From contig OX578278.1 of assembly GCA_951217055.1 (NCBI GenBank), positions 44,467,574 through 44,531,573 of the forward strand: a stretch of 64,000 nucleotides of DNA, read 5' to 3'. This stretch comes from Gerris lacustris. Its lineage: Eukaryota > Arthropoda > Insecta > Hemiptera > Gerridae. The notes beneath the pieces were generated by a model. It saw only the letters and a list, made by a program, of their open reading frames with translations. It did not search any database and was not told where the DNA came from. A program made the translations under genes and the position numbers. The stretch's first letter is position 1; each line of letters begins with the position of its first letter. Positions 11,591-21,438 of this stretch are shown here, piece after piece.

Positions 11591-12529
11591 GAGGTCGACC
11601 AAGAAGTCATGAACACGGGAGAAACGGAAAGCTTAACTTCGTTTAAAATCGGAACTTCCGAGTAGTGCCGAAGTCAGTACAGTCGGGTGCTAAGACAATA
11701 CCCATTTCTAGTTTGTATGACATGAGCAGTTACGTCAAATCTCACGAATAACAACAACAAGAAGGTTTCCAATCTGTTAGGTTTCCTGTTTTGTTTTTAT
11801 ACAATACGAATTATAGTCACAACTGTCACACAACAATTTTGATTTTGTACCATTCACCATGCGATGATGCAAATGCAAAGAACGCTACAAATAATGGGGT
11901 TGGAACAAACCTAATATTTATTTTTTTATTATAAAAATGATTGCTCTCCATGACAATTAATCAAAATAATATTAACGAATTTCTAGTTTGCTTTTCCCCA
12001 TTATATTTTAAGGAAAACTTATCTTAGAATCTCATTATTTTTATAATTTTGAATTCGTGTTATTATCCATGTTTTTAATAATACCAGGAAATTTAATTTA
12101 CCAAAGAGAAAATTGCCAAAAACAATCTGAGAGTAATAGTACAAATAATAATTCACAAAAAAGTAAGAACTAAAATCCAGAAATAAGGAAAGTAACAAAT
12201 AAAATAGAAATAAAAAAGTAACAAATCAAACTCAGAAATAAAGAGGAAGAAAAAATCGATTAAGATAGAAGAAAATTTATTTAGATTTAAAGAATATTAT
12301 TGTGAATAATCAATAAAGAATAATATAAAGATATTATCGTATATTATTGTGATTTCTTATCAGGTACAGTGTTGCCTGTTGCAAAAATATAGAAGTTATC
12401 AAAAATAAAATTATTAATAACAAAAAAACAACACTGTATTTTTTGACAGTGGTCTATTTTAATAAAAACTGACTGTACATGTCGACACTAGCGCACTCCT
12501 CACATTTCCATGACTTCTTGGTCGACCTC
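11591..12529. mobile_element. Tc1/mariner-type MITE (939 bp)
   Basis: TA dinucleotides at 11589-11590 and 12530-12531 flank inverted ends GAGGTCGACCAAGAAGTCAT. The 2-bp TA duplication is typical of the Tc1/mariner superfamily. No transposase frame was seen. The interior is AT-rich. Confidence 0.75.
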
Positions 12530-12531
12530 TA

Positions 12532-14966
12532 GTAAAGCACTCAGGAGAGATCCCAAAAAGTGGGCCTTGCTTACAAAATAACAAGTGTGAATCCTCAGAA
12601 TAACTTAGAAAAAGTAGTTCTCTTGTGAAATAGATTATATAAAAGATTTGGAGGGGGTCAAGAAGGTTTCCTACTCATACAATAGTACCGGGAACAATGT
12701 TGAATCAGACACATCTTGTTACTTTTTTTAATTTAAGCTAGAGGAGTAACTCCGTGTGCTGTGGAACAACTCCTGAAGACTATTGCTGTGCTTTGAAAAG
12801 CTATTTATTGTTATTGGTATATTTTAATAAATTAATAAATAATTGGAAAATGTTTAATTTCTATTTATTTAAAGTAAATTTATACAAGAAAATAATAACA
12901 ATAATACTAATATGAAATTAAAGTTATCTATGGGTTAAAAATGTAATTGAGTAAATTATTAATTGAAGAAATGCATACCAATGATATTTTTCTTGATCTG
13001 GAATCACTGGTGACCATTTTTAAATACCATCACCATTAGTCGAAAAGGATTAGTCAATGGACTATAACCTTTTCATGTAATTCACCGTCCATAAAAAAAA
13101 AAAACATGTATCAGTAACACTAATAACACCATAATTTATGTAGTTGTGTCAGTCAATAATAACAAAAATAAGTAAATCATCAGTAGAAGATTATAGATTA
13201 TAACTCTAATAGGTTTATGTGAAGTCATGGAGTTCATATAGAGCTCTCCTCTACATAGATACCTTAAGCTCACATAGGGGAGTTTTAAATTCAACACAAC
13301 AAACACTGTTTTGTATTCTTCTGCTGGTGATGGTGTTAAGCTCAAACCATATGATTAAACCTTGTGATATTCAGATCCAGCTAGTATCATCTGTAATTAC
13401 TTCTTTAAATAATCATATGGAAATGTTAGTTGGGAATGATAGACAGACATAATTTCTGTCTCTAGAACCAATGGCTAAACTCTGATAAATCTGTGATCAA
13501 ATCCCGGTGTGGTAAGCTAAGTTCTACTCTAATTACCACTTTGTCTATTTTTATTTCTGTCAATCAAAATGATGAAATAATGGTTGATAAACTTAATATA
13601 AATGAAAGTTTCATGTTACTAACTATTTTTTAAATTTAATTATGATACTGATATAATTTGTTTTAAATTTATATAAGCTTTTTACCTTATTAAAATTTCC
13701 GGCCTACATCTAGTCTTAATGTAACCTTAGGTTTATTTGTATATATTTATTAGTGTATAAAATACATATAAATATTAAATGTATTATGTCTTGTGAATTT
13801 TTATTGGATTTGTGAGAAGATTATTGTTTGTAAATGGCTTGACTAAAAGTGTGCTTATATCTTTGGTTACATGTTGCTTATACATTTGGGATATCCAATT
13901 ATTGTCAGAGAAGTGGTATGATTTGATAATAGTTTTATCGCTTGTTTAATGAGTTTTACTTTTCCTTCAAAGCCATAAACATTTCTCCGTTTATTAACCC
14001 ATTTATAAGTATCACCAGTAATGAAATCGGTGATAGATTGTTTTAATTAAGGATTTTTAGTAACTTCATCTCACTGAATAAATTTTTAATATTTTTGATT
14101 TGGCTGGTTTATTGACAAATAAAAATAATAATACAGATTGCTTTCAACCAATTGTATACTCAGAAATTAACAATAAATGGCTATCTAGTGTATCCACCGA
14201 TCAGAAAGGTTTTAACAGCTCTCTGATAAATTTGTTTTGTGTTTTAACAATAGTTTGATAAAATTTAATCTTTGGATTATATCCCTTTCATTGCTATGAA
14301 ATAGTTAACTCTTTGGAGGGGGCTTTGTTGTAGGGGTTATAGATGAGACATCCTACTACCTTTATTTTAAATATTCCTCCATGCACTAACTCATCGTTTC
14401 TTTCTTCTTCAATAATTTGTTTCATAATTTATTATTAAGAAGTTTCTTAGTAATCCCATGTAATTTATAATATTTTAATAAATAATATAATTTATCAAGA
14501 GGATATTTCTTGAAGCAACTTTGTCAAGCCTTTATTTCCCTTATGTATTTTAAATTTATTAATAATATTTATTAATAAGTTATTCAACAGATTTGTCAAC
14601 ATAGCTAAATTAATCGAGTGTACAGAAAATAACTTTTTAACTATAATTAATATAAGGTTTAGATTTATGTAACATTATTGTGGTCCTAGAAGGTTTTTTT
14701 TATTTATAAAAATATTGATAAATTCAAAATCATATTAGGGTTTATTTTTAAAGTTTTTTTTTTATTATCTTAGTTAAGGTTTTCCATTTGCTTTGTAAAG
14801 AATTGAATAAAGACCTTGGAAAATCACAAGATGGTATAAAGTTTGTTCTGAGGGTTAATAACTAATAATTTATAAAGGAGACCTATAGTGCTGTTTCTAG
14901 CTTCATTATTTTTTAAACCATCCTTCCAAACTTCCATAAGCAGCTATAAAACATTTTTGTAAACCC
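12532..14966. other. AT-rich DNA without recognised genes
   Basis: Several frames of 60-80 codons exist, but none resembles a protein family or has convincing splice context. A weak SINE-like string (TGATCAAATCCCGGTG) is seen near 13494. Nothing else can be supported. Confidence 0.5.
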
Positions 14967-14969
14967 TAA

Positions 14970-15199
14970 GGCGGTTTTCACACCAAAATAGCAAGTTGCA
15001 GGCTGCATGCATCCCTAGTAACACCGGATTATCTAAGGAGTCGAGGTAATTGAACGAGAGCCTCCACACTGAACATGCAAGTGCGACGTGCATCCTGAAA
15101 GCAAGTGGCAAGTGGGACTCCGGACTGCGAACCAGTCGGCTGGTTCGCCACCAGGGACGCATGCAACCTGCGACTTGCTACTTCGGTGTGAAAGCCGCC
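14970..15199. mobile_element. PIF/Harbinger-type MITE (230 bp)
   Basis: TAA target duplications at 14967-14969 and 15200-15202 flank inverted ends GGCGGTTTTCACACC and, inverted, GGCGGCTTTCACACCG, extending to AGTAGCAAG. The 3-bp TWA duplication with a GC-rich start fits PIF/Harbinger. It is much more GC-rich than its surroundings. Confidence 0.8.
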
Positions 15200-15519
15200 T
15201 AAAATTTGGCATAAACTTTTAGGACGTTATTTATTTTTATATTATTTTAATTTATTAAAGTGTTACTAAAAACAATTAACAGTAGAAAGAAAGTAAGGGA
15301 AAACATTAAAGTAGTATTTTTAATATAGTTTTTATATAATTGTTTGTCACCTAGTTATTTGAAAATCTAATCTTTGAAATGTTAATGGAATTAAATAGTT
15401 CCACTAATAATGTGGTGGACTTATAATTAAAATAAATGTAAGCGGTTATGGAGTTTTAATTACTTAAAAAGTAGTACTGTTAGTAACTTAAAGTTTGCAA
15501 AATTAAAACGAGTTTTGTG

Positions 15520-15521
<2 letters not shown>

Positions 15522-15566
<45 letters not shown>
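15522..15566. repeat. Poly(A) run, 45 bp
   Basis: This is an uninterrupted run of about 45 adenines. Confidence 0.97.
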
Positions 15567-15569
<3 letters not shown>

Positions 15570-16207
15570 TAATTGTGCATTTATATGCATGTTTATTGTG
15601 TGCCTTAGTTATTATTAATGGATTTTCCGATGATTGAAAAATTGACCCATCGCAAATCAGTACTGAAATTTTCACATATGAATTATTATGTGGAAAAAGG
15701 AATATTAAATATTCTTTTTCATGAGAGTAATCCTATGTATTTTTTATATCTGGATTTTTTTTTTTTATTAAAAATGTTAATCAGATAACAATAATTTTTA
15801 ACAATTTATTAATAATGTTTATCTACTAATTGAATCATGTCTAATTAAAATTTATTACTATTGGAAAAAAATTGCTTCCTATTTTTAATAGAAATACTAT
15901 TTTAAAAATTGTATTTAAAATTGTGAATGCAAGTAAATGAATATATATTTATATTTATTACTAATATATATTTAATGTATTAAATATATTATTTAATTAA
16001 AAAAAAATATTGTCCATAAGACTTACTCATGCCTTTTAAAATAAAAATAAAAGAAATGTAATTATTTGATATATTAAAATGTTTTTGTCTTAATAAACTG
16101 TATTTCTTATTATATTTTATAAACTAACTTGTTAGTCACAAGCTACTTAAAAACCTTATCTAATAAAATGTACAATTTTGTATTTTAACAGTTTTTCCAC
16201 TTTTCAG

Positions 16208-16328
16208 ATTGTTTGGACTGCAAATTTTTGTAATTGTGGTTTTCTTCAGATTTATGCGAAGACTATTCCATGATATTTCATTTTATATACCATTTACAAT
16301 GATGCCAAATGTTGAATTTATTTACCAG
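16208..16328 (+). CDS. Piezo: Alternative Piezo exon C': variant pore-lining inner helix
   Basis: The acceptor is CCACTTTTCAG (ending 16207) and the donor is GTATTG (from 16329). The exon is 121 nt (1 nt plus 40 codons), exactly the length and phase of exon C at 4025. Its first base completes the glycine codon left open by exon B. It keeps 15 of 40 residues of exon C, including GL, R at position 17, ISF, MP, V and the final Q. It differs at functional sites: where mouse Piezo1 has M2493, E2495 and E2496 it has P, T and M. The hydrophobic gate pair is V-V, so that property is kept. There is no stop or frameshift despite high divergence, which argues for selection. It is probably an alternative terminal exon of the gene upstream. 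It could also be the remnant of a tandem paralogue, although no cap-domain copy was found next to it. Confidence 0.85.
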
Positions 16329-16336
16329 GTATTGCA

Positions 16337-16371
<35 letters not shown>

Positions 16372-17072
16372 TGATTGTAGAAAATTGATATTTAAAATAG
16401 TTTTGCGCAGCCAGGTGGTTTGCTTGAAGCTGCTGGCCCAACGCTGATATATCCGGTGTGAATTCCAGAGAGGTAAGATGTGTTTTACACTGCTGATCAA
16501 ATCAAGCAAATCTAAGTGGTGTTCCCTCTGTCCTTCAACTCCTATATCAAAGGGGAGAGAGAGAGAGAACAAAAAATTCAAACTAATTGCAATCTATCTA
16601 TATCATTAAATGGTATGAATGCCAATAAGATTATTTTTATCTGTTATTCTTCTTTATTATTAATCTAATAAAATAAATTTAAAATTGTGGAGTAGTAGGG
16701 TCTAAAATTCATATGATAGTTCAAATTGGTGTTTGGTGGTCTAAAGCCAAGTACATATTAGGATTCTTTATTCGGAATTTGTCGCAAATTCTTCGTCTGG
16801 ACTCATTGTCATAGGTTGAGTCCCACCTTGCATCCCAGCTGAGTCTGCAACAATCAATCCGAACAAAGTATCCCAGAGTGAAGCTTAAGGTACCTGTTTG
16901 GCCCAAACATCAAACTCAGTTCTCAGAAACGTGTTAACAACAATGAGGAAAGTGGCTGATAACTCTGTGCTGTAATGTTCATAATACTATTGTCATTCAC
17001 AACAAGAAAAAAAGTATGCCTTATAATAAACTTTAAATTAACTGTTTTCTTTTCTTTTTGTTTGTTTAAAAG
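16329..17072 (+). other. Intron between alternative Piezo exons C' and D'
   Basis: This 744-bp intron starts with GTATTG, has a T-run soon after, carries an S1 SINE copy at about 16408-16530 and ends in a long pyrimidine tract and AAAAG. Its other frames are not gene-like. Confidence 0.75.
16408..16530 (+). mobile_element. tRNA-derived SINE copy (family S1)
   Basis: It shares the family body (TTTTACACTGCTGATCAAATC) and a B-box-like GGTGTGAATTCCAGAGAGG. The head GCGCAGCCAGGTGGTTTGCT resembles an A-box. Confidence 0.6.
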
Positions 17073-17270
17073 CTTTGTCTTGACCTTTATAAAGCAAGAG
17101 AGTTAAAAGACTTTGTTCTTGAAGAAGATTTGTATTCTAAACTTATATTTATTTATCGATCGTCACACACACGTATCAGGATCACACGTCTGCCCCAGAT
17201 AAGATGTTATTACAATAAACAAAGTCTGACTGCATTTTCTGGAATAACCAATCCTAATAGGCGTCATTAA
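17073..17270 (+). CDS. Piezo: Alternative Piezo exon D': variant C-terminal domain and stop
   Basis: It follows a pyrimidine-rich acceptor (TTTGTTTAAAAG) and starts on a whole codon, as exon D does. It encodes 65 residues and ends in TAA at 17268-17270. Over the first 39 residues 23 match exon D, including LCLD, RE, LEEDL, KLIF, YRS and the final TR. The conserved SPET is replaced by SSHT, so the positions of mouse P2536/E2537 become S-H, and IKWTR becomes IRITR. The last 26 residues have no counterpart in the first copy. The frame is intact throughout. Exon C could also splice to D', because both junctions lie between codons. Confidence 0.85.
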   Translation, partial: LCLDLYKARELKDFVLEEDLYSKLIFIYRSSHTRIRITRLPQIRCYYNKQSLTAFSGITNPNRRH

Positions 17271-18584
17271 TCATCAAGGAAGCATCAATGTTGAGTAATT
17301 AGAAGTTATTACAACTATAAAAGTATAATTAATAAATTAATTAAATATTTAATTTGAAATCAAATAAATAGAAATAATGTTATATGTTATTTATTATTTC
17401 TATAATTTATTCTTGATTAAATTGTGTTCGATGATGCTTTAAAAATTGTATTTAGTGGACTAGTTGATCTAACATTCTTAAGGTTATATAAAAGTCCGAA
17501 TTTCAGAATTGAACATTTAATACATTTACTCGTTTTCACTCAGGAAACCCTAGCATCATCAATGTATAACTAATTATATAAAAGTAAGTGAACTGCATGT
17601 TAATATTATTTATGTTAATTGAGCTATAATGATACCTCCTGAATCGGCTAGACCCTGCTGGATGGTATCGGCAGACAAGAGATGTTAATCCTTTCGACCT
17701 CTGGACTACTCTAGAATTATGTGAATTCTCTCTTGTTTGTTGTATAGCCTAAATGAACTGCTGTATAAATTCGACCTTGAGGTTTCACAGTAATTGAGGG
17801 TTTCTTGGAAAGAGAGAATTTGGTAAGATTCATGAAGGCTAGTATCATAGCTGGACCATGTTGAGATAATGACAAGAGGGATTGATAATGTCCCAGAGAT
17901 TGTTATATGGAGAAATGCATGGTGTGAGTTGAAGAGGTAAGTCGTTGAGAAGATTAGCTGTATAGGTAGATGTATTGAGGGAGGAAGATCTAAGTATGGA
18001 AGTAGAAAGTAATAAGAACCTGGAAAGAATTGATGCAATCTTAAGAAAAACCAAGACCCTTGTTAGGATTTAGCACTGTGGAAGTATTATCTCTAATCTA
18101 AATCTTGTTCCCCCCTCCCTCATAAGTCTTATAAATTCATTTATTGATAATGAAGTATCCTTTTTTATCTTATAAGAAAAAACTACTTCGTACAATACAA
18201 ATTTAAAAATAAAATTATCATTAAAGTAGGCCTCAAAAATGTTGCTGCACCGCAATTTCTTTTAAAAAATATCACTTATATAGTAAATTAATGTAGATAG
18301 CATTCTTCGGTTAAAATTTCACAGATTGTGCTGTTGAAAATAAAACTTGAACATAAAACTCTCGGTGCTACTTAAATGAGAAAAATAGAAGGAGGAGGAG
18401 CTCGTTAAACTTACAATTATGATCAAAATTAAGAAAAACAAAATAATTTCTTAGTTTAGAGAAAATATGAAGGATTCTCTTCAGGCTAAAGATTTTAAAT
18501 AGATAGATAGTTGTTAGATCAGTTTGTTAAAATTATTTCATTAGATAGTTATAACTTTCTTTTTACTTTCTCATATACTATATA
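17271..18584. other. Intergenic DNA downstream of the alternative Piezo end
   Basis: AT-rich sequence with a CAAATAAATAG string near 17362 that could serve as a polyadenylation signal. No further gene is supported. A short TTACTTTCTCATATA string near 18564 matches the start of repeat family R1. Confidence 0.45.
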
Positions 18585-18762
18585 CAGTAGTGTATCACTA
18601 ATCTGGATTTAATGGGACCCGGCCCTGTCCAGTTCACTGAAAGTCAAGGATTAAACTAAATTTGTTTTAGAATGTTGGTAAAACAAATAATATCCATGAT
18701 TAACACCTGAATTAACCAAGTACCCAAATTAGCACCCCTCGGATTAGCCAGGCTCTACCTTT
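18585..18762. mobile_element. pogo/Tigger-type MITE
   Basis: TA is followed by CAGTAGTGTATCACTAATC. The right end, read inverted, is AGGTAGAGCCTGGCTAATCC, which shares the pogo pattern of CAGTAG, then CCT, then TAATCC. The exact right end is eroded. Confidence 0.45.
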
Positions 18763-18782
18763 ATAATACTATAAAGAGTATA

Positions 18783-19717
18783 GGCCCGGCCACACAGAAA
18801 GCTACGCGAGCTAGCTGTGTTTGAAAATTTCCGTTCTATAATAATGAATGGGGGTGGCCCCACAGAACGCGACGCTATGCTACGTCGGCGACCTATCTTA
18901 GCTATGTTTTGGCAATTCCATTTGAACGGATTTCTCGGCGACGTCCAACAGCGTCAGACTTGCGCAGACTGCTACTATCCCTTTCAACTCTACCTGCCCT
19001 TCTCTGCACGTTCCACATCTCCTTATCCTACACGCATTTTAGCGATTTGTTGTGTTTTACAGTTAGTAGTTAAGTTAATCAAGCGAACCATTTAGGTACC
19101 TCTGATGCAAGAAATGTTAATAGAAGAGGTGAGGAAGTGCCTTTTTCATTTTTCGAAGAAAAGTCACTCTTTATAATAATATTACCTGCTTGTGCTTAAA
19201 TGAAGATTAATAGTATTATTTTTTTCAAAATGTACTCTGTACACAAAAAGTATAAAAAAAACCAATTTCACCGTTAAAAGAAAAACAATTTTGTGTGGAT
19301 TCTAATAATTGAGAGATTGATTTAAACATCCCGTTGTATATTGAAAGTTATATTCTATTTTGTGACTGTATGAAAAGTAATAGGGGAAACCTTCTGAAGT
19401 ATTCTATGAACTTTTCATCATCTTCTTTAAGATCCTCCATTAAGTGATGGAATTCCCCTAATTGATTCATTTTACCGTTTGCATGCACCCACTTTCTTTT
19501 CTTTTTTTGCTCACATAAAGTAAATAAAAGCAATAGCTCTTCATCAGAGCTGCTGTAGTCCTTCCTACTAAACATGTCGAACGAGACTAAAAAAACCCCG
19601 CTTAAAATTGTAGCTCTCTGTGTGGCCACCCCGCCTAAATATAGCTAGCGTAGCTCGCATAGCTAGTAGACGTAGCATAGCTAGCTCGCGTAGCGTAGCT
19701 TTCTGTGTGGCCGGGCC
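18783..19717. mobile_element. PIF/Harbinger element, internally deleted (935 bp)
   Basis: The ends are GGCCCGGCCACACAGAAAGC and its exact inverse, followed by CTACGC/GCTAGC-rich sub-terminal repeats. The flanking triplets are ATA and TTA, consistent with a worn TWA target duplication. It encloses an N-terminal transposase remnant on the minus strand. Confidence 0.85.
19348..19575 (-). pseudogene. Harbinger transposase N-terminal remnant
   Basis: Read from a Met at 19575, the frame has an acidic start (MFSRKDYSSSDEELLLL), a basic patch (KKKRKWVHANGK) and NQLGEFHHLMEDLKEDDEKF followed by EYFR. The W-V-H, GEFH and D-E-KF-YFR pattern is typical of the N-terminus of PIF/Harbinger (HARBI1-like) transposases, which have it before the catalytic DDE domain. 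The frame ends shortly after, and no DDE region lies within the inverted repeats, so the element cannot move itself. The upstream extension to 19629 is probably not part of the protein. Confidence 0.65.
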
Positions 19718-19811
19718 TTAAGGATGATGAGAAAATTATATTTTGAGATTTTAATTGATTAACATGATATGAGGCCCCCCTGAATAAAAAAAAGGTTTAT
19801 TTAAAAAAAAA

Positions 19812-20235
19812 TCTTCTGTCTGGAGTCTGTGCTGAAACATGCGGAGCCTAAACTGCAGAGCTGATTTCAATGAAATTTGGCTTACATGTTAAAAAAAATC
19901 ACACTCTGGGGCGAAATTGAGAAATGAATTTTAGTTCCAAATTTGGGGGCTCTACTCCCCCCCCCCCCCCCAAAAATTAAAGTTAAGAAAACACTTTCTC
20001 AAAAACGGTACCGACGATTTTGATTAGAAAATTTCTCAAATGTAGTCCATTTAAATACGTATTACATGGTTTTCCCAGCCAAAATCTAATTTCCTAGATA
20101 TTAATGAAAATATATCTAATTCTATTGAAAATGGAAAAAAAAACACCTGTCGAACACTTTTTAAATGTTTAGAGAAATCAATTAAATTCAATATCAATGT
20201 CTTTATGAGAAAGTTTCGTTCGATTTATGATTCAT
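19812..20235 (+). mobile_element. Repeat family R1, old copy
   Basis: It shares GAGCCTAAACT, GATTTCAATGAAATTTGGC, GGGGCGAAATTGAGAAATGA and a C-run with the copies at 38706, 52325, 53644 and 56240. It is the most diverged copy, and its tRNA-like B-box segment is missing. Confidence 0.6.
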
Positions 20236-20507
20236 CGAACGATTATTTAATCGTAAATTTATTTAAATAATTAAAGCATTATTGTTTGAATAAATTCAAT
20301 CAACAATCATGCATTCGTTTATTATTTTCGATTTAAATTAGAGCTCTATTACCTTTGACCCGTAGTGAGAGGAAGTGTTTTCCTTTTCTTTTTCTAAACA
20401 AAGAATCTAATAGGGAAGGAGACTAAACAGTAAATCTTATCACGACCCCCACGCTAAAATGTTATCTTGAAGGTCTGAATAGTTACGATAATCTAATGTA
20501 ACATTTA

Positions 20508-21005
20508 CTACGTTCACACATCGTTTTGAAAGCGTTTCGGATCCAATTCGTTTTCAAAACGATACGCGTTCGTACAACAAAAAATACAGGTGATCGAAAT
20601 ATTTGTTTTCGAAATCTCGTAACGGTGACGTCACGAGTAAAACCTTCTTTCTTGTTACCCAATATGTCCGCGAATTTTTACATTTTATTTACAAGTTATT
20701 AAAAGTTTTTACAGGTTCTTTATAGTATTAAATTTTGTTTAAAAACGTTTTTGCAGTTAAAAAAAAAGAAACGGAAGCTCACGAAAACAAAGAACTTAAA
20801 AAGTGGAAAAGAGTAAAATAACCTGAAACCTCGATCCCCTCCACGACCTGTTCACACGAGCGTTTTGAATTCGATCCCCCGTTCCGATCACGTATTTTTG
20901 GTGGATCGGATCTAAACCGATACGATCCGTCGATCTCCGTTCGTACAGCGTTTTGAACTAGCGGATCGTTTTCAAAACCGTTTCCAAAACGATGTGTGAA
21001 CGTAG
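20508..21005. mobile_element. MITE with ACGTTCACACATCG ends directly upstream of jub
   Basis: TA dinucleotides (20506-20507 and 21006-21007) flank inverted ends CTACGTTCACACATCGTTTT. Sub-terminal GATCCGATC-type and CGTTCGTAC motifs are repeated in both orientations. It contains a palindromic TGACGTCA (20626-20633), the CREB-type half-site pair. It ends about 150 bp before the likely jub start of transcription. The superfamily is uncertain (TA duplication). Confidence 0.7.
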
Positions 21006-21144
21006 TAATTTATTTTTTAGAATGTTGATATTAACAATCATACACGCACGAAGGAATAAATCTTTAACAAATAAGAAAATAAAATAATCTTGATTGGGTG
21101 CGACACTAGCGCTGATTTGCCTGTTCAACTGCGGAGAAGGTGAG

Positions 21145-21438
21145 AACTTTTCAGTTTGTGTTCGTTCGTCGGCGGAAGTGTTTGTGTAGTTCGTGTCCAG
21201 TGTCATGTTTTCTTCATGTTTTCGAACGCATTGATATAATACTCATTTTTTTCGGTTTGATTATTTTTTTAACTGTTGATAACAAGTGAGGTTCTATTTG
21301 TTGGTTAATTTCTAAAGACGTGTGTGACGTTGAATGCGATGGTCTGCGAGTTGAACTTTCTGGTCAAACAGGAAAAATGCCATTGGAGTTAACTTCGCAT
21401 CTCGCAGTTTTCAGTGAATCAGATCGTTATTTTAAAGC
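21145..21438 (+). promoter_or_regulatory. Likely jub core promoter and 5' leader with upstream ATGs
   Basis: A TCAGTTT initiator-like string lies at 21151-21157 in a locally GC- and CpG-richer stretch. The leader contains upstream ATGs at 21205, 21216, 21334, 21339 and 21377. The first four open short frames that close before the main ATG. The last (about 29 codons, ending 21466) overlaps the jub start in another frame. The transcription start is inferred, not shown, and a leader intron could remove some of these. Confidence 0.45.

Noticed and set aside
5560..16207. Search for copies of the Piezo cap exons that would make C'/D' a full paralogue
   Set aside because: None was seen by eye. A tblastn search with the cap would settle it.
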